12,783 nt of DNA from contig PDHQ01000654.1 of the NCBI GenBank assembly GCA_003339415.1, positions 1 through 12,783 on the forward strand, read 5' to 3'. Below the pieces are notes generated by a model. It ran no database searches. It was not told where the DNA came from and worked only from the letters and a program-made list of their open reading frames with translations. The stretch is from Ophiocordyceps camponoti-saundersi (nom. inval.). Lineage: Eukaryota > Ascomycota > Sordariomycetes > Hypocreales > Ophiocordycipitaceae. Positions within the stretch are counted from its first letter, which is position 1, and every line of letters begins with the position of its first letter. Position numbers and translations under genes: made by a program. This document shows, piece by piece, positions 1-6,640 of this stretch.

Positions 1-218
1 CTCTCGCTCTCTCTATCTCCTTTTTCCTTTTATATATATATACGTATATATATACGATACTTTTCCTTCTCTTTTCTATTATCTTAGCCTCCTTATTATT
101 TTCGAGTTTTATAATTAAAAAAAAAAATATTATATATTCTTCTACCTCTCTAGCTCCCTCTCTAAAAAGGTATTTATTCCTTTATCTTCGATCCTTTTTT
201 CCCTTACTAATATTCTAA
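1..218. other. AT-rich left end of unit A, no gene seen
   Basis: A TA-rich microsatellite (about 30-55), pyrimidine-rich stretches and an 11-base A run (117-127). The same layout recurs at 3010-3226 in copy B, including CTATTATCTTAGCCTCC, so this is part of the unit. On the minus-strand reading it lies downstream of segment 1 and could hold its 3' end. No reading frame or RNA gene is supported. Confidence 0.5.
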
Positions 219-959
219 CTATAAGGCTATAGATCTTATCGTCGTTATTCGCTTTACTTTACTTAGCCCGATCGAAAGATAATTTTACTAGCGCTAGCGA
301 TATAATCTTATTATTTTACTTTTTAGAACCGACTATTCCGACTCTTATTAGCGGCCCCTCTACTTTATTATAATATATCCCTCTTTTTCTAGTAAATAAA
401 CCCTCCTACTAACCCTTTATAGCTTAACGAGACCGCACTTCTCTCTTATCCCGCCTACCCCGTTACTCTACGCCTTAGACGCGACGATATAACGAAGCGA
501 GAGATTATTAAGATTATACGGTTAAGGAGCTTCTTCCGCGCTATCCTCGCGGCGTCGAGATAATCGCCTATCGAAGACTACCTCGCGGCCTCGGAAAGAT
601 CGCCTATTTAGGTTTCTACGCGTTGCTACTACCTTAACTCGCCGTATCCCTTTATCTATTATATTAAAATACCTATTTTCGAAAATAGTGCTTATACGAT
701 ATATATCCGCTTCCGCTAGTAGCGTAGCTATACTTACTTTCGGATTCCGGCTATACCTATCTCCTACCCTAATACGGATTCGCTAAGTAGCGACGATATT
801 ACCGATAGTAATATTACTAACGGTAAAAAGTAATTAGCCTTCCTATTTAAACCCCTCCCCTTATTCTCTATCCTTATATCCGGATTCGCCTACTTAGTTA
901 TAAGTTTACGATATAAGTTATTTATTAAAACTTTCGTAATTAGAAATATTATAAATTAA
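219..959 (-). pseudogene. Decayed coding segment 1, copy A (unknown protein)
   Basis: About 247 codons reading right to left. The core (782 down to 525) is free of stops for 86 codons and is rich in charged residues, with short stretches such as SIATLLAEADIYRISTIFEN and RRNLNRRSFRGREVVFDRR. Other codons are interrupted only by TAA or TAG, as expected when RIP changes CAA, CAG or TGG. Alignment with copy B over the whole segment needs only one 15-bp (five-codon) indel, which suggests the segment was under coding constraint before it was mutated. A proposed end is the TAG at 219-221. No domain is recognised. Caution: the exactly overlapping plus-strand register also reads fairly openly (about 11 stops in 245 codons, ending at TAA 957-959), so the strand is not certain. 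I favour minus for its longer open core, its charged composition and agreement with the other segments. Confidence 0.42.
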
Positions 960-1189
960 AGCTAAGTTATAAGTATATATTATAATAGCTATTATTAAAC
1001 TATCTACTACTTTTTACTTCTTACCTCTTATATAAATAAACTTAACTAAAAATCTAACTTTTTAACTTTTTATAAGTATTATTAAGTTTATAAACCGTAA
1101 CTCTAGCTTTAGAGATAACTTATAGTTATAAAGCTACTTTATAGAATTACTATTTTATTTTAATTATAATATTTAACCCCCCCCCCCCT
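960..1189. other. AT-rich block with C12 run
   Basis: Conserved in copy B (3956-4175), including a shared TATATAAATAAAC stretch and AATCTAACTTTTTAACTTT, but without a convincing frame. It ends in a run of 12 C (1177-1188). The run survives because C followed by C is not the RIP target. If segment 1 reads on the minus strand, this block is its upstream region and is where a promoter or 5' leader would lie. No specific regulatory motif is visible. Confidence 0.4.
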
Positions 1190-1340
1190 CTCCCCTTATC
1201 CTCTTATCTTTTTTCCCCTCCTTAATTTCCTACCTCTCCCGCCACTTTGCTAGTCTCTCCCCTCTCGCTCTCTCGCTATTCTCTTCCCTTTCCTCTCTCT
1301 ATCGCTAGTATTCTTAATCTCTCGCCTTTTCGATCTCTCG

Positions 1341-1529
1341 CTCTCTCGCTACTTTCTCGTCCTCTCGCTCTCTCGCTACTCTCTTATCCTCTTACTCTCT
1401 CGCTACTCTCTTATCCTCTCGCTCTCTCGCTACTCTCTCGTCCTCTCGCTCTCTCGCTACTCTCTTATCCTCTCGCTCTCTCGCTACTCTCTCGTCCTCT
1501 TACTCTCTTACTACTCTCCTCGCCTTTTC
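1341..1529. repeat. 27-bp minisatellite, 7 copies
   Basis: CTCTCTCGCTACT (last copy CTCTCTTACTACT) begins at 1341, 1368, 1395, 1422, 1449, 1476 and 1503, exactly 27 bases apart. Units differ mainly by CTCG/CTTA and TCTCGTCC/TCTTATCC, that is by CG versus TA, the same change that separates copies A and B. Because 27 is a multiple of three, the array gives a nine-residue repeat in any open frame. Copy B lacks this array, so it expanded after the units separated, or was lost in B. Confidence 0.85.
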
Positions 1530-1742
1530 GTAATTATTTTCCCTTTCCTCGCTTTATTACTAGCGTTTTCGCTCTCTTACCCTCTTATTTTCTCGCTACT
1601 TTTTTCCTTTTTCTCGCCCTGTCGCTTATATTCTCGCCCTCTCGCTCCCTCGCTACTCTCTTCCCTTTCCTCGCTCCGTCGCTCGTCTCCCCGCCCCCTC
1701 GCCTTTTCTTTTTCTCGCTTTTTAGTCCTCTCGCCGCTCGCG

Positions 1743-1872
1743 CTACTCTCCTCGTCCTCTCGCTCTCTCTCTATAACTTTCGCTCTCTTACCCCCTCGCC
1801 ACCCTCGCTACTCTCCTCGTCCTTTTGCCCTCTCTCTATAACTTTCGCTCTCTCGCCCCCTTACTACCCTTA
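1743..1872. repeat. 65-bp direct duplication, 2 copies
   Basis: CTACTCTCCTCGTCC starts at 1743 and again at 1808. The internal word TATAACTTTCGCTCTC is at 1772 and 1837, also 65 bases apart. It is a local duplication inside the pyrimidine-rich spacer. As 65 is not a multiple of three, it argues against continuous coding through this part. Confidence 0.75.
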
Positions 1873-2160
1873 TTACTTTTTTCGCTCTCTCGCTATTTTT
1901 CCCCCCTCTCGCTCTCTTATTACTTTTATCGCTATATATATTATTTCTCCTACTACCTCCTTTACCTCTTAGTAGTTCCCTTATATTCTTGCTTATATTA
2001 ATATACTATTTCGCGGCTTATTTTTATTTCGCGTAGCTACTTTTTCTTTTATATATCTCCTTACTTTATCGCTTTTATTAGTTATATAAGCAAATAGGTT
2101 TTTTTTTCCTTATTTATATTTTATTTCTTTCTCTCTCTCTCCCTCCTTTTATATATAGTT

Positions 2161-2185
2161 ATATATATATATATATATATATATA
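2161..2185. repeat. (AT)n microsatellite, unit A
   Basis: Twelve AT dinucleotides followed by ACGCC. The same tract stands at the same place in copies B (4900-4927) and C (6333-6351), each time preceded by ATAGTTATA or a close variant and followed by ACGCC or ACGCT. Its position is therefore a fixed feature of the unit, near the minus-strand 3' end of segment 2. Confidence 0.85.
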
Positions 2186-2263
2186 CGCCTTTATTTATAC
2201 TCTTTCTAACTATCTTTCTTATTTTCGTCGTTTTTCTATATAAAATAAGTATTATTTTCCCTT

Positions 2264-2998
2264 TTACCTCTCCTCTTTTCTCCTTATATCCTCTTCCTCG
2301 CTATAAACCCTTAAGTAAATAAACGCGTAATATCGTATACTAATATTTCGCTTCCTTAAGTACCGTATATATTCTTTATTATAATACTTATAGCGAGGTT
2401 TAGTAATAATCTTATTAGTCGAGGTTAGCTTAACCGGCTCGTAATATAGCACCCGATTCCTACGCCGTAGCTAATAACCCTCTAGGCTTAGGGAATATAC
2501 CCGAGGTAAAAAAAGAATAAGTATAAGCCGCTAAGGCGGCGTATAACGCCCTTTTAGATATATACTTATTTTTTCGCTAATAGTCTTAAGCTTTAGCTAT
2601 CTAAGGGATATTACGGTTCTTCGGTTTATATATATTATAACGCTAACTAATTAGAATATTATATAGTAACTAGATGCCTCCCCCCTTCCTTCTTACCTAA
2701 TAACTAACCTAATTATATATTATAGTTTACGAAGCCCTCTTTTTAATATCGAGCCCGAAGATACTAAGAGCTTATTATATAAGAAAATCTCTTTACCGCT
2801 AAACGGCTTAAATATGCTTACCTCCGAGGATATTTTATAAAATACTATAGCCTTTAAGATAAGTTTAATAATAGCGAATAATTTAATTCCGAAAGTGCTT
2901 AATATAGCCCTTAACTTTATTTATATTTTAGATATACGGTTTAATAATAGAAAGATATAACTATTTATCTTCTATACTATAATCGTATCCTATATCTC
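2264..2998 (-). pseudogene. Decayed coding segment 2, copy A (unknown protein)
   Basis: About 245 codons on the minus strand, ending at TAA (2264-2266). The frame is free of stops from 2920 to 2723 (66 codons) and again from 2452 to the final stop (62 codons). Short readable stretches include LRAILSTFGIKLFAIIKLIL, SGKEIFLYNKLLVSSGSILK and KRNISIRYYAFIYLRVYSEE. The remaining in-frame TAA/TAG codons fit RIP of CAA, CAG or TGG, and many Tyr and Ile codons probably were His/Cys and Met/Thr. Copy B is open over the same part (5628-5464) with matching residues, the strongest coding evidence in the array. The start codon is lost (ATG becomes ATA), so the upstream limit is approximate. A one-base length difference from B lies in a T run near 2510. 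No family is recognised; it looks like a basic, helical protein, perhaps of a mobile element. Confidence 0.6.
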
Positions 2999-3000
2999 CC

Positions 3001-3226
3001 CGTTTTATTTTTTCCCCCCTCTCCCTCCTTTTCCTTTTACGTATATATATACCTATATATATATAATACGTTTCTTTCTCTTTTCTATTATCTTAGCCTC
3101 CTTATAATCGTCGACCTTACGATTTAATAAAAAAAGGTATTTTATATTCTTACACCCCTCCCCTTATCTCCCTCTCTATATAGTATTTCCTCTTTATTTT
3201 CGTTCCTTCTTTCCCTAGTTAATCTT
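3001..3226. other. Junction of units A and B
   Basis: About 225 bp containing a pyrimidine block (TTTTTTCCCCCC), a (TA)n tract (about 3043-3064) and the CTATTATCTTAGCCTCC word. On the minus-strand reading it lies between the 5' end of segment 2 of copy A and the 3' end of segment 1 of copy B, so it would hold any promoter of segment 2. No specific signal is seen. Confidence 0.45.
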
Positions 3227-3955
3227 CTATAATAAGGCTATAAATCCTATTATTATTACTTACTCTACTTACCTTAGTCCGATTAAAAGATAGTGTTACT
3301 AGCGGTAGCGATATAATCTTATCGTTTTACCTTTTAGAACCGACTATTTTAACAGCTACTAGCGGTCCTTTTACCTTTTTATAATACCTTCTTCTCTTCT
3401 TAATAAATAAACCCTCCTACTAACCTTATATAGCCTAATAAAACTATACTTCTCTCTTATCCTACTTACCCTATTACTCTACGCCTTAAACGCGATAACC
3501 TAACTAAGCGAGAGGTTATTAAGATTATACGGTTAAGAAGCTACTTCCGCGCTATCCTCGCGGCGTTAAGAGGATCGCCTATCTAAGCTTACCTCGTAGC
3601 CTTAGAAAGATCGCCTATTTAAGTTTCTACGCGTTACTACTATATTAACTTACTATACCTTTTTATCCGCTATATTAAAATACTTTTTTTCGAAAATAGT
3701 ACCTATATAATATATATCCTCTTCTGCTAGTAGCGTAGCTATACTTTTTTTCGGATTCCAGCTATACTCCCCTCCTACCCTTAAATAGATCCGCTAAGTA
3801 GTAACGATATTACTAATAGCGAAGAGTAGTTAGCTATTTTTTATAAACCCCTCCCCTTATTCTCTATCCTTATATTCGGATTAGCTTACTTAGCTATAAG
3901 GTTACTATATAAGTAATTTATAAAAACTTTTAGTTTTAGAAATATTATAAATTAA
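3227..3955 (-). pseudogene. Decayed coding segment 1, copy B (unknown protein)
   Basis: Equivalent of 219-959 in copy A, collinear with it except for a missing 15 bp near 3822. The minus-strand reading shares the core residues (SIATLLAEEDIYYIGTIFEK, TRRNLNRRSF, REDSAEVAS) but carries more stops than A, mostly where A has CGA or CGG (CG changed to TA). One TGG codon survives near 3749 where A has CGG. The plus-strand mirror frame also reads through with about 15 stops and ends at a conserved TAA (3953-3955), so the strand assignment has the same reservation as for copy A. Confidence 0.42.
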
Positions 3956-4394
3956 AGCTACTCGCGCGTATATTACCTTTTAGCTATAGTTAACTTATTT
4001 ACTAGCTTTTACTTTTTATCTTTTATATAAATAAACCTAATTAAGAATCTAACTTTTTAACTTTCTTTTAAAATTATTATTAGATTTATAAATCGTAACT
4101 TTAGTCTCGGAGATAACTTATAGTAATAAAGTTACCTTATAGAATTAGTTCTTTATTTTAAATACGATATTTAGATCTCCCCTCCCCCCCTTATCCTCTT
4201 ATCTTTTTTCCCCTTTTTAATTTCCTACCTCTCTCGCTACTTTATTAATTCTCCCCTCTCGCTCTCCCGCTATTTTTTTCCCTTCTCGCCCTTTTAATCT
4301 CTCGCTACTTTATCGTCTCCTTGCTTTCTCGCTACTTTATTATCCCCTCGCTCTCTCGCTACTCTCCTTGCCCTTTCTTCCCTTTGCCGCTAGT

Positions 4395-4553
4395 CTCCTC
4401 GCCTTTTCGATCTCTTACTCTTTAGTTCTCTTACCGCTCTCGCTATTCTCCTCGCCTTTTCGATCTCTCGCTTTTTAGTCCTCTTACCGCTCTCGCTACT
4501 CTCCTCGCCTTTTCGATCTCTCGCTCTTTAATCCTCTCGCTTTCTTATTACTC
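4395..4553. repeat. 53-bp minisatellite, 3 copies
   Basis: CTCCTCGCCTTTTCGATCTC starts at 4395, 4448 and 4501, exactly 53 bases apart. Units contain TCTCGCTTTTTAGTCCTC and CCGCTCTCGCTA words with CG/TA variation. Because 53 is not a multiple of three, this spacer is unlikely to encode protein. Copy A has a single related word near 1323. Confidence 0.8.
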
Positions 4554-4807
4554 TCCTTATTCTCTTACTCTCTCGTTATTCTCCTCGTCGCCTCGCTTTT
4601 TTACTACTCTTATTATTATATACGTTATTCCTTACGCTACTTTTTCTACCTTTTCCTAATTTCCTCGCACTTTCGCTTACGTAAATATAATATCTTATAG
4701 CTTATTTTTATTTCGCTTAACTACTTTTTTTTTTATATCCCTTTTCGCTTTATTACTTATAGTAGTTATATAAGTAAATAGGTATTTTTTTCCCTATTTA
4801 TATTTCG

Positions 4808-4896
4808 TTTCTTTCTCTCTCTCTCTCTTTCTCTCTTTCTCTCTCTTTTTTTTTTTTCTTTCCCTCTCTCTCTCTCTCCGTTCTTTCCGTATATAG

Positions 4897-4927
<31 letters not shown>
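4808..4927. repeat. Pyrimidine run followed by (TA)n, unit B
   Basis: 4808-4879 is 72 nt of C and T only, mostly CT dinucleotides with a T-rich centre. After a short gap, 4900-4927 is pure alternating TA followed by CGC. Both are microsatellites in the position they occupy in copies A and C. Confidence 0.85.
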
Positions 4928-4928
<1 letters not shown>

Positions 4929-5004
4929 GCTATTATTCCTACTCTCTCTAACCGTTTTTCTTATTTTTATCGTTCTTCTATATAAAATAGGTATTATTTT
5001 CCCT

Positions 5005-5740
5005 TTAACCTCCTTACTTTCCTCCTTATATTCTATTTTTTCTTATAAACCCTCTAAGAGATAAACGCGTAATATTATATACTAATATTTTACTTTTTTA
5101 GGCACTATATATATTCTTCGTTATAATACCTACGACGAAGTTAAGTAACGCTCCCGCCGGTTTAGGTAAGCTAGAATAGCTTATAATATAGTACCTAACT
5201 CCCGCGCTATAGCTAATAACCTTTTAAGTTTAGGGAATATACGTAACGCGAAAAAGAATAAGCTTAAGCCGCCTAGGCGGCGTATAACGCCTTATAAATA
5301 GTATACTTATTTTTTCGCCGATAAACTTAAGCTTTCGCTATCTAATAGTTATTTCGGTTCTCCTATTTATATATATTATAATACTAATAATTTAGAATAT
5401 TATACGGTAATTAGATACCTCCTCCTTTCCTTCCTATCTAATAATTAACTTAATTATATATTATAGTTTATAAAGCCCTCTTTTTAACATTAAGCCCGAA
5501 GATACTAGAAGCTTATTATCTAATAAAATCTCTCTAACGCTAAATAGTTTAAGTACGCTTACCTTCGGGGATATTTCGCGTATTACTACGGTCTCTAAGA
5601 TAGATTTAATAATAACGAATAATTCGAATTAGAAAGTTCCTATTATAGCCCTTAACTTTACTCTATATTTTAGATATATAGTTTAATAATAGAAAGATAT
5701 AAGTATTTATCTTCTAAGCTACTATTATATTTTATATCTC
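5005..5740 (-). pseudogene. Decayed coding segment 2, copy B (unknown protein)
   Basis: Equivalent of 2264-2998. It is open without stops from 5628 to 5464 (55 codons), reading for example VSVLKLFSVREILLDNKLL and SGLMLKRGLYKL, which match copy A residue by residue. A further conserved piece reads IIYINRRTEITIR and EKISI. Two single-base length differences from A (a T run near 5250 and another near 5660) shift the frame locally. They could be true indels in this copy or in A, since RIP itself causes none. The final stop (5005-5007) is equivalent to that in A. The 5' end is approximate because start codons are erased. Confidence 0.55.
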
Positions 5741-5745
5741 CCCTT

Positions 5746-6316
5746 TTTATTTTTTTTTTTTCTTTTTTTTAGTTTACTAGCTCTTTTCCCCTCTCCTTTC
5801 GCTAGTCTCCTTTTACCCTTTTTATATATTTCCCTCGCTACTTTTCTCTTCCTCTCTTATACTATCTCGCTCTCTTATTATTATTACCCCCCCCCCCCCT
5901 TACGCTCCCGCTACCTTACCTTTATATCTTACTACTCTTCGCACTCTTACGTATATTAATATACCCTCTCGCGCCTTATCGTTACCTTACGTAAGTTTTT
6001 TTCCTTTCGCTTACCTCTATACTTTATTACTACTATTAGTTATATAAGTAAACGGTTATTTTTTTTCTTCTCCTTTATATTTCCTCTTTCTCTCTCTCTC
6101 TCTATCCTCTCTCTCTCCCTCTCTTTTCCTCTCCTCTCTCTTCCTCTCCTCTCTCTTCTCTCTCCTCCCCTCCCTCTCTTCCTTTCTCTCTCTCTCTTCC
6201 TCTCCTCTCTCTTCTCTTTCCTTCTCTCCCTCTCTCCCTCTCTCCCTTTCTCTCTTACTTTTCCTCTCCTCTCTTTTCTCTTTCCCTCTCTCCCTCTCTC
6301 CTCTCTCTCCTTCTCT
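5746..6316. repeat. Pyrimidine-rich spacer of unit C
   Basis: Begins with T- and CT-rich sequence directly after the end of unit B, contains a C13 run (5887-5899) and a short conserved block (TATATTAATATACCCTCTCGCG near 5950; TTATATAAGTAAACGG near 6040). It ends in two pure pyrimidine runs, 6105-6256 (152 nt) and 6258-6316 (59 nt), the longest in the window. No gene is seen. Confidence 0.65.
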
Positions 6317-6332
6317 ATATAGTTATAGATAG

Positions 6333-6351
6333 ATATATATATATATATATA
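6333..6351. repeat. (TA)n microsatellite, unit C
   Basis: Short alternating TA tract preceded by AGTTATAGATAG and followed by CGCC, at the same position as the tracts in copies A and B. Confidence 0.75.
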
Positions 6352-6426
6352 CGCCTTTTTTCCTACTCTTTTTAACCGTTTTTCTTATTATCGTTATTTT
6401 TTTATATAAAATAGGTATTATTTTCC

Positions 6427-6640
6427 CTAATTTTTTTACTTTCCTTTTTATATCCTATTTTTTATTATAAACCCTCTAAAAGATAAACGCGTAATATCGT
6501 ATATTAATATTTCGCTTTTTTAGGTATTATATATATTCTTTATTACGATACTTATATCGAAGTTAAGTAGCGCTCCCGCTAGTTAAAGTAAGCTAAAATA
6601 GCTTATAATATAGCGCCCGACTCCTTTATCGTAACTAATA
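6427..6640 (-). pseudogene. Segment 2 fragment, copy C
   Basis: C-terminal part of segment 2 only. It aligns with copies A and B codon for codon over about 60 codons, sharing the minus-strand reading RNKEYI and NIRYYAFI and the run of TAA/TAG codons seen in B. It is cut at about 6640 by the junction with unrelated sequence, so the N-terminal two thirds are missing. Confidence 0.55.

Larger units (their letters stand above)
1190..2150. repeat. Pyrimidine-rich spacer of unit A
   Basis: About 950 bp of CT-rich sequence (GA-rich on the minus strand), built mainly from CTCTCGCT and CTACTCTC words. It includes a 27-bp minisatellite and a 65-bp duplication listed separately. It stays open in several frames simply because it is poor in TA. 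A long plus-strand reading from a TTG at 1247 to 1972 encodes only a Leu/Ser/Pro repeat and has no equivalent in copy B, so I do not call it a gene. A short conserved block near 1980-2090 (TTATATTAATATACTATTTCG, TTATATAAGYAAATAGGT) recurs in B and C. Confidence 0.6.
1..3000. repeat. Tandem repeat unit, copy A (about 3 kb)
   Basis: First copy of a direct tandem repeat. It aligns with copy B at an offset of about 3,009-3,011 in its left part and about 2,742 in its right part, so A is longer by roughly 270 bp, nearly all of it in the central pyrimidine-rich spacer. Landmarks shared with B, in order: a TA-rich start, decayed coding segment 1, an AT-rich block, a C run or C-rich stretch followed by a CT-rich spacer, a (TA)n tract, and decayed coding segment 2. 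The left edge is the window edge, so the true start may lie outside. CpA/TpG is almost absent (about 14 sites in 3 kb by hand count), as expected for a RIP-mutated fungal repeat. Whether it is a transposon, a segmental duplication or a subtelomeric repeat cannot be told: no terminal repeats or target-site duplications were seen. Confidence 0.85.
3956..5004. repeat. AT-rich block and pyrimidine-rich spacer of unit B
   Basis: The first about 220 bp match the AT-rich block of copy A. Then comes a CT-rich spacer, shorter than that of A, with a 53-bp minisatellite (4395-4553), a 72-nt pure pyrimidine run (4808-4879) and a (TA)n tract (4900-4927). The block TATAGTAGTTATATAAGTAAATAGGTATT near 4758-4786 is shared with A and C. 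No coding frame is conserved between copies here. Confidence 0.6.
3001..5745. repeat. Tandem repeat unit, copy B (about 2.75 kb)
   Basis: Second copy in the same orientation, directly abutting copy A. The left end resembles the window start (TATATA/ACGTATATA tract, then TTTCTTTCTC and CTATTATCTTAGCCTCC at 3080-3100, matching 71-92). The right end (AGAAAGATATAA, then TATATCTCCCC) matches the end of copy A. Coding segment 1 aligns with one 15-bp indel only, near 816/3822. The spacer is shorter and has its own 53-bp minisatellite. Very few CpA/TpG sites remain (about 11 across copies B and C), so B is at least as mutated as A. Many CG dinucleotides of A are TA here, with some the other way round. 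Confidence 0.85.
5746..6640. repeat. Truncated repeat unit, copy C
   Basis: Third, partial copy. It lacks segment 1 and the left part of the unit, beginning inside the pyrimidine-rich spacer just after the right end of copy B. Homology to A and B is clear from about 6316 (AGTTATAGATAGATATATA, then ACGCC) through 6484 (AAACGCGTAATATCGTATA) to about 6640. There it stops inside coding segment 2, matching about 2476 of copy A. Beyond 6640 the sequence is unrelated. The offset to copy A is 4,164 at the AAACCC landmark. It is therefore truncated at both ends, and the right breakpoint joins the array to the single-copy region. Confidence 0.8.

Noticed and set aside
1247..1972. Plus-strand open frame of 241 codons (Leu/Ser/Pro repeat) from a TTG start
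   Set aside because: It arises from the CT-rich minisatellite, which is poor in TA and so lacks stops. It has no ATG and is not conserved in copy B, where the spacer has a 53-bp repeat and a different length.
2281..2960. Plus-strand reading of segment 2
   Set aside because: It has many more stops than the minus frame, and the residues it would conserve between copies are less convincing.
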